64,000 bases of DNA from Methanolobus psychrophilus R15 (GTDB lineage Archaea > Halobacteriota > Methanosarcinia > Methanosarcinales > Methanosarcinaceae). A program made the translations under genes and the position numbers. Under the pieces are notes generated by a model that saw nothing but the letters and a program-made list of their open reading frames with translations, was not told where the DNA came from and searched no databases. Every line of letters begins with the position of its first letter. Position 1 is the stretch's first letter. Of this stretch, positions 47,055-56,261 are shown in pieces. The stretch is taken from contig CP003083.1 of assembly GCA_000306725.1 (NCBI GenBank), positions 1,674,001 through 1,738,000 on the forward strand, given 5' to 3'.

Positions 47055-47485
47055 CTCTTAGTATTTTGTACTATTGTAAGTGTTTTTTCGTGATATCGTA
47101 CCTGTCTACTTTTCCACATGTGTAATTATTTCCTCTAACTAATATTTACATTATTCGATTTTGTATCAAGGGTCTGACCGTCAAAGGTGCAAGCAAATAA
47201 GACCTATGTTAACAAACACGGAAAAAAGGGCTCTGCAGGAGTCCTTGTTTGAATAATAAGTACAACCACAGAGGACACAGAGAACTATTTATGTGCTCTT
47301 CTGAGATTTTGACTCTATGTGTTCTCTGTTAACTGTGGTTCAAATAAAGTACAGTTTTTCCACAGAGCCGATATTGTCCTTTTGTCAATTAGGATTGTCT
47401 CTGCTCCTATACCTGTTTGGAACATCTCCTTTTACATGGCAGCTCTCTGCTCATCGATGCAACCGTATCAGTGCCCATTTCCATG
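47055..47485. other. Intergenic region with a long hairpin-like repeat
   Basis: 431 bases with no convincing gene. The main item is the inverted repeat at 47264-47340. AT-rich sequence near 47130-47170 may hold a promoter for the gene at 45699-47054. Short ORFs in the region have no family resemblance. Confidence 0.45.
47264..47340. repeat. Inverted repeat of the ACCACAGAGGACACAGAG type
   Basis: AACCACAGAGGACACAGAG at 47264-47282 pairs with CTCTGTTAACTGTGGTT at 47324-47340, with a two-base bulge, across a 35-40 base loop. Related but shorter words occur at 45472-45562 and at 48997-49014 (AACCACAAAGGAGACG). Looks like a small dispersed hairpin repeat. Confidence 0.5.
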
Positions 47486-48634
47486 TCAGAGATCCCACCA
47501 TGCAGCTGGAGGCATTTGCAGGTCTGAATCTAGTAGGATAGTTTCACCTATCTGAGGGGCAATGATGTTCACTTCCCTTTCATTTGCCTCTTTTAGTGCC
47601 CTTTCTATTGGTTCATTCCAGGCATGATTAGCCAGTGTAAATGCTCCCCAATGCATCAGCATCATTGTCTTACCATTCACATCCAGATTAGCCTGGACAG
47701 CTTGTTCCGGTACCATATGAATATCCGGCCATTTACGGTCATACTGGGCGCCTTCGATCAGAGTGATATCAAAAGGTCCGTATTTGTCTCCGATCTCCTT
47801 GAAATGGGTACCGTATCCTCCATCTCCACTTACATATATCCGGGTCCTGTCTCCCAGGATAACCCATCCTCCCCAGAGTGTGGTGTCGATATTGAGTGGA
47901 TTTCTTCCTGAGCCGTGTCTGGATGGTGTCAAAGCAACAGTCAGACCCTGATACTCCGTTTCTTCCCACCAGTTGAGTTCGGTGATCTTTTCCTCCGGAA
48001 TACCCCATCCGATCAGATGAGCACTGCACCCGAGAGGGACAAAGAAATGCGATACTTTACTGTTCAGCTTTACAACGGATCGGTAATCCAGGTGGTCATA
48101 ATGGTCATGCGTAATAAGAACTGCATCGATTGGCGGCATATCATCAATGAGATGCAGCATGATATCTTCGCTGTATTCATATCTGTTTATTCCCACAAGT
48201 GAGACCGGTGAGGCGACAGGACTCAGCATGGGGTCTATCAATAATTTCTTATTATCTACGCTAAGCAGAAAAGCAGAGTGTCCGAACCATGTCAGGCTAT
48301 CATTCTCACTTTCTATCACCTTCCAGTCAATGGAAGAAACAGGAATAGGGCCAGCAGGATTGCGGTTCTTGACCTCTGAAGCAGAATCGTTACTCTTTGG
48401 GGGATTATCCGGGTGATTTACGAATACCCTTGTTGGGATGTCATTAACAAAATTGCCGTCAGCATAATTATTTAATTCCTGATAAGTTCCTTTTTGTTCT
48501 GTCGTCGGAGTCCCGCCAAAAGCCGGGTGTATGTTCATGAAGAGGATAATACCAATACCCGATAGAAGCAAAAAGCAGAATAGATATGCCGCAGTTTTTT
48601 TAATTTTGCCCATTCCCCACCTCTCTAACCTCAT
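47486..48634 (-). CDS. Membrane-anchored metallo-beta-lactamase-fold hydrolase (NAPE-PLD/UlaG-like)
   Basis: A 382-residue protein. One hydrophobic segment (about 14-34) anchors or exports it. The MBL domain begins LTWFGHSAFLLSVDNKKLLI and has the metal motif ITHDHYDHLD, then SRHGSGRN and the aspartate in YVSGDGGYGTHF, with a late histidine in MLMHWGAFT. These are features of the NAPE-phospholipase D-like group, whose archaeal substrates are unknown. Probably acts outside the cytoplasm. Confidence 0.85.
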   Translation of the reverse strand: MRLERWGMGKIKKTAAYLFCFLLLSGIGIILFMNIHPAFGGTPTTEQKGTYQELNNYADGNFVNDIPTRVFVNHPDNPPKSNDSASEVKNRNPAGPIPVSSIDWKVIESENDSLTWFGHSAFLLSVDNKKLLIDPMLSPVASPVSLVGINRYEYSEDIMLHLIDDMPPIDAVLITHDHYDHLDYRSVVKLNSKVSHFFVPLGCSAHLIGWGIPEEKITELNWWEETEYQGLTVALTPSRHGSGRNPLNIDTTLWGGWVILGDRTRIYVSGDGGYGTHFKEIGDKYGPFDITLIEGAQYDRKWPDIHMVPEQAVQANLDVNGKTMMLMHWGAFTLANHAWNEPIERALKEANEREVNIIAPQIGETILLDSDLQMPPAAWWDL

Positions 48635-48724
48635 TTATCTCTGATCTTTTTCATTATTATTCCTGCTTACATAAAAAGCACTAACATATTTCACATAACA
48701 AACGTTGGTCCAATACCCAGAAAT

Positions 48725-48900
48725 CTACAATAATCGATTATAAGCGCACAGTTTTCGAGTGAGGTTCCACAGTCTTTCAATTGGATCAAATCCGGGCTGT
48801 ACTGTGAAATAAACAGAAATCATCATTTGATGGATATCTTGTTGGATATGCTCAATTACTTTGGAGAAATCACCAATAGTTAAACGTTTCAGATCACAAA
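48725..48900 (-). pseudogene. Relic of an IS630-type transposase 3' end
   Basis: Reading the minus strand, QYSPDL in one frame continues as PIERLWNLTRK in the next, separated by a one-base deletion; together they recreate the YSPDLNPIERLW motif of IS630-type transposases holding the last acidic catalytic residue. It ends with TAG at 48725. The 5' part is lost. A decayed copy, separate from the element at 49953-51053. Confidence 0.75.
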
Positions 48901-49170
48901 TGATGTGCGTTCTTATTAAAAATATTGATGTCGAATTCGTAGCAATAAATGTTTGGTTAGTGACATAGTTGACTGTGCAGATGAAACCCTGATAGAACCA
49001 CAAAGGAGACGGGGCTCACGGAGGAGTGCTTATTTCTCCTGGCAGTTTTTCCTTCTTTGATGTTGTGTATTCCCTGCAGTTCTGGCTAGATGGCTGCCTG
49101 AAAAAGCCAAGTATGAGGGTGTGAGAAACAGGCATTTGAAAAAGAAGTAAACGGTTTCCTTTAGGGAAAC

Positions 49171-49665
49171 TCACCTGTACACTACAACAGTTTTGGCTGC
49201 CATGTCATAAATTCCCTGCTTCTTCTCGGTGAAGATGATAGTCAGGTAGCCAATCAAGAACACGCCGGTTATAAGCTTTAGGAAATATCTCAGGAACGAT
49301 CTTGCAAAAGATATTCTGTTGCCCTCAATATCTGTCACTTTGATCCCGACTATTTGTTTTCCTGGAGTTCCCTGATAGCTTGAACTCTCAAACCAAATGT
49401 AGTAAAAAGCGGAAATAACCACAGCAATTAGATTTAATGTGAGATCTGAGATCGGCAAAGTAATATAAAGTGAGAGTATGCCTATAGAAATGCCAAAAAC
49501 GAACGTTATCAAATAATCTATTCCCAGGGCAGTAATCCGTTTCCCAAAGCCTGCATAAGGTGATGAATCCGAGTTCAGCTCAGAAGCAAACCTCATATTC
49601 TTACCACAATTGATACAAGAAGTCGTAACATCTGCATTTTTTGCGCCACAATTTTGACAGTACAT
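49171..49665 (-). CDS. Zinc-ribbon RDD-family membrane protein
   Basis: A 164-residue protein. The N-terminal ribbon has CQNCGAKN and CINCGKN (residues 3-21). An RDD domain follows: YAGFGKRITALGIDYLITF with the R and D residues, three hydrophobic segments, and GTPGKQIVGIKVTDIEG. RDD proteins are thought to act in transport or membrane assembly. The gene may be expressed alone; an AAGGAG-free start ATG lies at 49665. Confidence 0.85.
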   Translation of the reverse strand: MYCQNCGAKNADVTTSCINCGKNMRFASELNSDSSPYAGFGKRITALGIDYLITFVFGISIGILSLYITLPISDLTLNLIAVVISAFYYIWFESSSYQGTPGKQIVGIKVTDIEGNRISFARSFLRYFLKLITGVFLIGYLTIIFTEKKQGIYDMAAKTVVVYR

Positions 49666-50001
49666 TCTAAAAACTCCTGCAAAGGAGTCGAAATAATCTT
49701 ATATATACTTTCTTATTTTATTCTATGCTTCAAAAGAGAATCTCATGCAAGCTTGTGAGAAATATTCATGTGGCATGATAATATTGATTATTTTATGTTT
49801 TCAAAAAGCATTCCGGGCCCTGATTTCCGTGCTAAGGGGATGGTTTGGTGGGGAAGAGAAAAAAGGATTATGGCTTTCAGGAGGTTCCTGGCACAATGCC
49901 AGCTATGATGTAAATAGCAAATGCAAAACATTATATTTTATTAAATAAATACTATAGTGTTCAACGCAACTTACTACACGTATTAATGTTTATCTTATCT
50001 T

Positions 50002-50514
50002 ATGGCGGGGAAAGAACAAATTCTGATTGACCGAAAGGTAATTCTCGACGAGATTAACGATTTGATCACACACGAGAACAATTCAAGAGTGTTGAAAAGG
50101 CTCTATTTTGTTAAATTTAGATATTTAGGGGATTCTGTAGAAGAAGCTGCTACTAAAGTAGGAGTGACTAAGAAAACAGGATATTGCTGGCAAGAAAGTT
50201 GGAATAAAGGCGGCTATGCCGCCTTAATGCCAAATTTTGGCGGAGGTAGGAAATCCAAACTTACTGATGAACAAAAAAAGGAATTAAGAGCTTTGTTGGA
50301 AAATAAGGATTACTGGACTACAAGAGAAGTCTGGAAGTTAATAAAGGAAAAATATGGCGTAGAATATTCAGAGAAACAAGTAGGAGTTATACTTCACAGT
50401 TTTAACATGTATCACTCAAAGCCATATCCCCTTGACTACAGAAGACCTAAAAACGCTGAAGAGATCTTAAAAAAAACTAACCGAAGCAATTCCAAAAAAT
50501 ATTGGTCAAGATGA
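50002..50514 (+). CDS. IS630-type transposase, N-terminal part (helix-turn-helix)
   Basis: 170 residues of the first frame. It has the winged helix-turn-helix region (VEEAATKVGVTKKTGYCWQE) and the second HTH with WTTREVWKLIKEKYGVEYSE and LHSFNMYHSKPYPLDYRRP. At codon 156 an eight-A run (50469-50476) is met and the frame then ends. The DDE domain is encoded in the +1 frame immediately after. A one-base deletion in the A-run would restore one protein of about 345 residues, so it is either a slippage site or a recent inactivating insertion. Confidence 0.85.
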   Translation: MAGKEQILIDRKVILDEINDLITHENNSRVLKRLYFVKFRYLGDSVEEAATKVGVTKKTGYCWQESWNKGGYAALMPNFGGGRKSKLTDEQKKELRALLENKDYWTTREVWKLIKEKYGVEYSEKQVGVILHSFNMYHSKPYPLDYRRPKNAEEILKKTNRSNSKKYWSR

Positions 50515-50596
50515 GCAGTATATCATAGGTTTTCTGGATGAATCTTCACCACAAACAAAAGCAAACACGCAAAGATTATGGTCATTTAAAAAACCG

Positions 50597-51040
50597 TTGA
50601 TAATAAAAAATACGGATTACGTTAAAGCAAATGCATTTGCGTTTTATTCGATCAACGGGAACAGTATCATTGATTTTATGAAAAGCTCAAAAACAGAAGA
50701 TGTGTGTGAATTCCTGGAAAAAATTGTAGAGCAAAACCCAGGGAAAAGAATAATTCTTGTTCTCGATAATGCAAGATCGCATCATGCAAAGAAAACGATA
50801 AGTAAAGCGAGAGATTTAAAAATAACACTTGTGTTCCTACCACCTTATTCACCTGATCTAAATCCAGTAGAATTTGTCTGGAAAACAATCAAAAGAGAAG
50901 TGTCAGTCAAATTTGTCAGATCAAAAGAACATTTGAGGGATATTATCAAAATGGAATTTATGAGGGTAGAGAGCTCATTATCGTTTGCAAAAAAATGGAT
51001 AGAAACATTTAATGCACAAATAAAAAGTGTGATTTGTTGA
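50597..51040 (+). CDS. IS630-type transposase, C-terminal DDE part
   Basis: Encodes the catalytic domain. The open frame actually begins near 50477 with GQDEQYIIGFLDESS carrying the first Asp; the first in-frame ATG-like start is further on (50597). The second Asp is in IILVLDNARSHH and the Glu in PPYSPDLNPVEFVWKTIK. It is probably produced as a fusion with the preceding frame through slippage in the A-run, since it lacks its own convincing ribosome site. Confidence 0.82.
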   Translation: MIIKNTDYVKANAFAFYSINGNSIIDFMKSSKTEDVCEFLEKIVEQNPGKRIILVLDNARSHHAKKTISKARDLKITLVFLPPYSPDLNPVEFVWKTIKREVSVKFVRSKEHLRDIIKMEFMRVESSLSFAKKWIETFNAQIKSVIC

Positions 51041-51093
51041 GTTAGGGACTATAATTTAAAGCATTTCTAATCTGTTATCGGAAAGGCGATATC

Positions 51094-51456
51094 ATGTCAA
51101 AATACGCAATCATCTTCGCAGTAGTCTTTGTCGGGGCCGTGTATCTGCTTACACAAGAACCGCTCGCTGCCCTGGGAGCCGCAATTGCATTATCCATCGG
51201 GGTCCTGCTCTATTACAAGAACCTCAACGACAGCTGGAAAGGCACCATCACAGAACTGAAAGAGGAAAAATACCTTCAGAAGGAATATGATTCCAACAAC
51301 AATGCCACAACTTACGAAGCATTCAAGACGTATGCATATATCAGGCAGGACAACGGCAAGGTCAAAAAAATGGAACTCGGCCCGGAATGGAAAGCAGGCG
51401 ACGTTATCGAGAAAAGAAAAGGAGAATACAATTTCAGGAGGATTTCGATAAACTAG
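51094..51456 (+). CDS. Small membrane protein, possibly truncated by the IS5 element
   Basis: A 120-residue protein. Two hydrophobic segments (about 4-20 and 24-40) are followed by a soluble tail of about 80 residues, probably beta-rich (GTITELKEEKYLQKEY ... YAYIRQDNGKVKKMELG). No family recognised. Its stop codon (51454-51456) coincides with the left edge of the IS5-type element, so the reading frame may have been longer before the insertion. Confidence 0.6.
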   Translation: MSKYAIIFAVVFVGAVYLLTQEPLAALGAAIALSIGVLLYYKNLNDSWKGTITELKEEKYLQKEYDSNNNATTYEAFKTYAYIRQDNGKVKKMELGPEWKAGDVIEKRKGEYNFRRISIN

Positions 51457-52519
51457 ACCCACATTAGACTAAAATATAAATAATAGATAAATAAATTAAG
51501 TATCATGGATGATTTGACTGATTTTGCTCTTAATGAAGAATATAAACGCCTTCAATCCGTTGGAGACAAGCTTGCAGAAATAGAATCACTTATTGATTGG
51601 AAACCGTTTCGTCCAATTCTGGAATCAATGTACAAGAACAGAACAGCTTCAGGCGGCAGGCCTGAAGCTGATGTTATTGTGATGTTTAAAATGCTTGTTC
51701 TACAACAATGGCATGGTCTTTCTGATGCTGAACTTGAAAGACAGTGTATTGACAGAATATCCTTTAGGAAATTTTTGGGGTTTCCTGAATATGTTCCAGA
51801 CAGTACAATTGTCTGGTCATTTAGAAAGAGAATTAGCGATAATGGAAAAGAGAAAGAAATATGGGACGAGATGCAAAAACAGCTTAATGCTCTTGGATTG
51901 AAGATCAAAAAAGGGATGATCCAGGATGCCACATTCATCCACTCCAACCCTGGACATGCTAAAGCTGATGAACCTCGTGGAAAGGATGCTAAAACAGCTA
52001 GAAGCAAAGATGGAACCTGGGCAAAAAAAGGTGGCAAATCTCATTTTGGCTACAAGCTTCATACAATTATTGATAAGGAATATGAACTGATCAGAAGATT
52101 TGAAACAACAACTGCATCAGTACATGATTCACAGGTAGATCTATCTGAAGTGGGTGAAGTAGTCTACCGTGACAAAGGATACTTTGGAGCAGTTGCAAAG
52201 GGTTTTGCAGCAACAATGCAAAGAGCGGTAAGAGGACATCCATTAGGAATAAACGATGTTCTCAGAAATGAAAGGATAAGTGTACAGCGAGTTCCATGTG
52301 AAAGAGTCTATGCAGTAGCAAAGGAAGTGTTCAAAGCAGGAAAAGTGCTTGTCACAAATGTGGAAAGGGTGAATGTAAAAATGCTGATTACAGCTTTTTC
52401 TTTTAATCTTCATCAATTGAGAACACTGAAAAGGAAGGGAACTATCTAAGATAGCGTAAGCTATCCTAAAATTAAGGTGAAAAGGAACAAAAACATAAAA
52501 ATCTTGGATGAAGTGGGAC
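51456..52519 (+). mobile_element. IS5-type insertion sequence (ends approximate)
   Basis: About 1.06 kb containing one complete transposase gene. Possible terminal repeats are GACCCACATTAGAC on the left and, read inward from the right, GTCCCACTTCATCC (about 12 of 18 match). No clear target duplication was found, so the limits are provisional. Confidence 0.6.
51505..52449 (+). CDS. IS5-family transposase
   Basis: A 314-residue DDE transposase, apparently full length. The N-terminal region has the DUF772-like pattern GGRPEADVIVMFKMLVLQQW and SFRKFLGFPEYVPDSTIVWS. The DDE residues are in MIQDATFIHSN, VVYRDKGYFG and PCERVYAVAK. The gene is followed by a short stem-loop (GATAGC/GCTATC at 52450-52465). 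An active-looking element. Confidence 0.9.
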   Translation: MDDLTDFALNEEYKRLQSVGDKLAEIESLIDWKPFRPILESMYKNRTASGGRPEADVIVMFKMLVLQQWHGLSDAELERQCIDRISFRKFLGFPEYVPDSTIVWSFRKRISDNGKEKEIWDEMQKQLNALGLKIKKGMIQDATFIHSNPGHAKADEPRGKDAKTARSKDGTWAKKGGKSHFGYKLHTIIDKEYELIRRFETTTASVHDSQVDLSEVGEVVYRDKGYFGAVAKGFAATMQRAVRGHPLGINDVLRNERISVQRVPCERVYAVAKEVFKAGKVLVTNVERVNVKMLITAFSFNLHQLRTLKRKGTI

Positions 52520-52759
52520 GAGTAACAACTTGGATTTATCAGATACTTAAAAAAGATGGGTTAATCTGAATCCTCTCAGGAAACTCAACTGAATGATTGT
52601 TCCAGTATCCATGCATATCTTTTTTTCCTGAAGCACATCCGTGCTTCTCCTATTCCCGTCCCCAGGCATATCAGACAGAATCCGGGTAAAACAAAGATTA
52701 TTACGTAAAGTCTGTAAATAATCATTTAATAACCAAGAGTTACTAAGTCTCAGTAAATA
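52450..52759. other. Region after the IS5 transposase: hairpin and a short possible gene remnant
   Basis: After the GATAGC hairpin, a GTG at 52477 opens a 30-codon frame ending at 52567-52569; its end (VTTWIYQILKKDGLI) resembles the last part of a winged-helix regulator. It may be the tail of a gene cut by the IS. The rest (52570-52759) has no gene; TAATAACCAAGAG near 52724 lies before the aldo/keto reductase. Confidence 0.35.
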
Positions 52760-53977
52760 ATGAACGGGAACAAGAATATGTTATACAGGACAATGCCAAA
52801 GAACGGAGACAGGTTATCAGTACTGGGTTTTGGCGCCATGCGTCTGCCGATGAACAAGGACGGGACCATCGATGAGGAAAAGGCCATGACACAGGTGCGT
52901 TATGCAATAGACCATGGTGTGAACTATATTGACACTGCGTGGCCATATCACATGGGGGAAAGTGAGCCGTTCCTTGCACGTGCACTTGCGGATGGTTACA
53001 GAGAAAAAGTGAGACTTGCAACAAAATTGCCCCAGTGGATGGTTCAGACGCATGAGGACATGGATAGATTTCTCAACGCCCAGCTTGAGAAACTGAATAC
53101 CGGTCATATAGATTATTATCTAATCCACAGCCTGGTGGGCAGCAGCTGGAAAACTATCCGGGATCTGGGTGTTACCGAATTCCTTGACCGGGCCAAAGCC
53201 GACGGACGCATCATCAATGCAGGTTTTTCCTACCACGGCGCTGCTGAGGATTTCAGGGAGGTTGTGGACGGCTACGATTGGGATTGCTGCCAGATACAAT
53301 ATAATTTCCTGGACGAGAACATCCAGGCAGGAAAAAAAGGCCTTGAGTATGCTGCATCCAGGGATCTGGGTGTCATCATCATGGAGCCCCTGCGCGGCGG
53401 CAGTCTGGCAGGAGATGTGCCGTCTGCAGTGGAAGAGATATGGGATGAGGTGGATATCAGTCGCAGTCCAGCTGAATGGGCGCTGCTCTGGGTATGGGAT
53501 CATCCGGAGGTCACGGTCGTGCTTTCAGGTATGAATGAGCAGTCACAGGTAGAGGAGAACCTGAAGGTTGCTGATATGGCTTATCCGAACACTCTTACCG
53601 GGAAAGAGCTTGAGCTCATAAAGAGGGTGGCTAAAAAATACAAAGAGCTCATGCAGATCGATTGCACAGGATGCGGATATTGTATGCCGTGCCCTGAGGG
53701 AGTGGATATCCCCGGCTGCTTTGAAACTTATAACAAACTCTACATGTTCGGTGGTGAGGACAGGCTGAAAATGATGTATGTAGCCAAGTTTGGAGGCATC
53801 TTCAGAGGCAGTGATACTAATTTTGCCTCACAGTGCGTGCAATGCGGAGAATGCCTGGAAGTCTGCCCGCAACATCTGGATATACCCGCTCTGCTTGGGA
53901 AGGTCGCGGAGGAGTTCGAAGGGCCGGGGCTGGGAGAGAGGATGGAGCTTGCAAGGCAGCTCTTCATGAAAGAATAA
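52760..53977 (+). CDS. Aldo/keto reductase with ferredoxin-type C-terminus
   Basis: A 405-residue protein (399 if the ATG at 52778 is used, which agrees better with the family start). The TIM-barrel AKR domain has GFGAMRLPMNKDG, the catalytic aspartate region GVNYIDTAWPYHMGESE, the lysine in RLATKLPQW, and HYD-type histidine in DYYLIHSL. At the C-terminus are two cysteine motifs, CTGCGYCMPCPEGVDIP and CVQCGECLEVCPQHLDIP, for [4Fe-4S] clusters. Electrons probably come from ferredoxin. Substrate unknown. Confidence 0.88.
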   Translation: MNGNKNMLYRTMPKNGDRLSVLGFGAMRLPMNKDGTIDEEKAMTQVRYAIDHGVNYIDTAWPYHMGESEPFLARALADGYREKVRLATKLPQWMVQTHEDMDRFLNAQLEKLNTGHIDYYLIHSLVGSSWKTIRDLGVTEFLDRAKADGRIINAGFSYHGAAEDFREVVDGYDWDCCQIQYNFLDENIQAGKKGLEYAASRDLGVIIMEPLRGGSLAGDVPSAVEEIWDEVDISRSPAEWALLWVWDHPEVTVVLSGMNEQSQVEENLKVADMAYPNTLTGKELELIKRVAKKYKELMQIDCTGCGYCMPCPEGVDIPGCFETYNKLYMFGGEDRLKMMYVAKFGGIFRGSDTNFASQCVQCGECLEVCPQHLDIPALLGKVAEEFEGPGLGERMELARQLFMKE

Positions 53978-53989
53978 GGGAAGGATTTT

Positions 53990-54400
53990 ATGAACTACAC
54001 CATCGAAGAAAAGTTCCAGTCAGTTGAAGAGTACATCCACCTGCGACAATCGGTAGGCTGGCCCTGCCCCGGCAACAAGTCAATAGAAAAGAGTCTCAGT
54101 AATTCCATATATTGCGTTTGCGCCGTTGAGAACGGCAGGGTCACAGGCATGTCCCGTCTGATAGGTGACCACAGTTTTATTTATTTCGTTGCAGATGTCA
54201 TCGTATTGCCTGAGTATCAGAACCAGGGAATTGGCACTAAGCTGATGGAGAGAGTAATGTCCTATCTGAAAGGGAACGTGCAGGAATATTCATACATAAC
54301 CCTGATGTCAGCAAAAGGAAGAGAGGCCTTTTACGAGAAGTTCGGATTTTTCAAAAGGCCTACAGGTGAATATGGTTACGGGATGATGCTTGAGATTTGA
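53990..54400 (+). CDS. GNAT-family acetyltransferase
   Basis: A 136-residue protein with the acetyl-CoA motif VIVLPEYQNQGIGTKLMERV and the GREAFYEKFGFFKRP end of the fold. It lies 12 bp after the aldo/keto reductase with an AAGGGAAGG ribosome site, so the two are co-transcribed. Substrate unknown, perhaps an amine or small molecule. Confidence 0.85.
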   Translation: MNYTIEEKFQSVEEYIHLRQSVGWPCPGNKSIEKSLSNSIYCVCAVENGRVTGMSRLIGDHSFIYFVADVIVLPEYQNQGIGTKLMERVMSYLKGNVQEYSYITLMSAKGREAFYEKFGFFKRPTGEYGYGMMLEI

Positions 54401-54454
54401 GATAGTTGATATAGAACTCAACTATCTGTTTGCCTGATCATGCTATGCTGTCTT

Positions 54455-56107
54455 TCAGTCCCCGTTCTCTTTCTTCAGGTAAGCAAGAGCTTCCTGCGTG
54501 CTATCAAAGATAAGGACCTCTTTATTCTTTATCATATGCCTGAACTCCTTGTCAATATCCAGCTTGCTCATGACCTTGGGTTGTACCGATGTGATGTAGA
54601 CCTTCTGTTTCATCTTCCTGCTGGAGTGGATGAAACTTCTCAGCCGCTCAAGCCCGGTGGTATCTATGAACGGGACATAACGCATGCGCAGGATAATGTG
54701 GGGCTTGCTGATGCTGATGTGTTCGTTGATCTTGCTCTCAAAAACGTTCATGGCACCGAAGAAGAAGGGACCATTAATTGTATAGACCGAGACGTTCTTC
54801 TCAAGATACGGATCTGCAAAGATGGTTGCATTGATTCCTTTTGTCCTGTCGTAGTTCTCCATGCTGTGGATGTCGATGATATTCGTCATCCTGATGAAGA
54901 GCAGGATTATTGACAGGAACATACCCATCTGCACGGCAAATACCAGGTCGGTGAACACAGTGAGCAGGAAGGTGGCAAGCAGTACGGCCGTGTCCATCTT
55001 ACTGATATTCATAATGGTCTTGAATTCTGTCACGTTGATCATCCTGACAGATACCAGTATCAACACACCTGCAAGGTAGGCCTTTGGTATGAAAGCAGCT
55101 ATCGGTCCGAGGAAAAGTAACACTGCGAGCAGGATCAATGCGTGTATGATACCTGACATCTGGGTCTTTGCACCTTCCCTTATATTAACAGCACTCCTTG
55201 CGATGGCGGCCGTACACGGGATACCTGAGAAAAAGGGCAGTATTATGTTCGCTATTCCCTGTCCCAGTAGTTCCCTGTTGCTATCGTGCCTGGTATTTGT
55301 CATACCGTCACAGACGACCGCACAAAGAAGAGCCTCGATGGCACCAAGCAGCGCAATAGTGAGAGCTGCAGGCAGTACGGCCATGACCAGGTCAACATTC
55401 AGAGCTATCATATTTATGCTGGGAAGCTCTGTGGGTATCGTTCCGACAAGGGGCACTTCCAGGTTAAGGTTGTATGTCAGCAACACTGCCAGGAACAGAG
55501 CTATTATGGAAGCAGGCAGACTGCTCAAGTATCTCAATTTTGCCAGGAGCCCTGGCAGACGAACCAAGAGCAGGATAGTTCCGATGCATATCATCACTGC
55601 TGTGATGTCTATTATATCGAGCCTGGTGTATATCTCATAGGCAGTTTCCCAGACCCGCTCTCTTGCCGGAATGACCATTCCAAGAGCGTTGGGTATCTGC
55701 CCTATGAGTATTATCGCACCGATACCGCTGGTGAATCCCGAAATAACGGGCAGTGGTATGTACTTGACGACCTTCCCAAGCCTGAGAAGCCCGAAGAGTA
55801 TCTGGAAAATGCCTGCCAGGAACCCTGCAAGGAGCAGCCCTTCAAGCCCGAAGCTGTGCACTGTTGAAAGGATGATGACAGTCATGGCACCGGTAGGTCC
55901 GGTGATGGAGTATCTCGAACCGCCCACAGAAGATGCGAGCATTCCCGCTATCACGGCTGTGTATAGGCCGAGAACAGGTTCGACACCTGAAGCCATGGCA
56001 AAGGCAATGGCAAGAGGAAGCGCTACGATGGCGGTAATGAAACCGGCCTTGAGATCGCTGGAGAACGACTCTTTGAAATATCGGTTAATTGTTTTTGTTG
56101 TTTGCAT
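54455..56107 (-). CDS. SulP-family anion transporter with STAS domain
   Basis: About 550 residues with 11-12 hydrophobic segments and a C-terminal STAS domain (about 435-550: VSVYTINGPFFFGAMNVFES and MRYVPFIDTTGLERLRSF). SulP motifs include ALPLAIAFAMASGVEP, SITGPTGAMTVI and GIPCTAAIARSAVNIREGAK. Substrate may be sulfate, bicarbonate or another anion. ATG at 56107 is preferred; one 48 bases upstream is possible, without a ribosome site. Confidence 0.9.
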   Translation of the reverse strand: MQTTKTINRYFKESFSSDLKAGFITAIVALPLAIAFAMASGVEPVLGLYTAVIAGMLASSVGGSRYSITGPTGAMTVIILSTVHSFGLEGLLLAGFLAGIFQILFGLLRLGKVVKYIPLPVISGFTSGIGAIILIGQIPNALGMVIPARERVWETAYEIYTRLDIIDITAVMICIGTILLLVRLPGLLAKLRYLSSLPASIIALFLAVLLTYNLNLEVPLVGTIPTELPSINMIALNVDLVMAVLPAALTIALLGAIEALLCAVVCDGMTNTRHDSNRELLGQGIANIILPFFSGIPCTAAIARSAVNIREGAKTQMSGIIHALILLAVLLFLGPIAAFIPKAYLAGVLILVSVRMINVTEFKTIMNISKMDTAVLLATFLLTVFTDLVFAVQMGMFLSIILLFIRMTNIIDIHSMENYDRTKGINATIFADPYLEKNVSVYTINGPFFFGAMNVFESKINEHISISKPHIILRMRYVPFIDTTGLERLRSFIHSSRKMKQKVYITSVQPKVMSKLDIDKEFRHMIKNKEVLIFDSTQEALAYLKKENGD

Positions 56108-56261
56108 TATATCAAGCCAGCTGACCAAAGTCAAAATTCGACTGATAAAGCGCATTAGAGAAAAGACCCTGTATATATACTTTGTCTAATATGAAAATTT
56201 ATGAGAAACTGCCGTGTCATTATTGGATGGCGAGCTAGGTCAAATAGCTTTGAACGCACAT

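Larger units (their letters stand above)
49953..51053 (+). mobile_element. IS630-type insertion sequence
   Basis: About 1.1 kb. The ends begin TATAGT and match at about 13 of 18 positions (left TATAGTGTTCAACGCAAC; right, read inward, TATAGTCCCTAACTCAAC). A TA at each border fits the TA target duplication of this family. It contains the two-frame transposase described separately. AT-rich compared with the host genes. Confidence 0.8.

Noticed and set aside
47317-47541. Short plus-strand ORFs within the ACCACAGAGG repeat region
   Set aside because: They run across the inverted repeat and into the 3' end of the MBL gene on the other strand; no protein resemblance.
49745-49948. 67-codon plus-strand ORF before the IS630-type element
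   Set aside because: No clear ribosome site, no family match, and no neighbouring partner; probably chance in an AT-rich gap.
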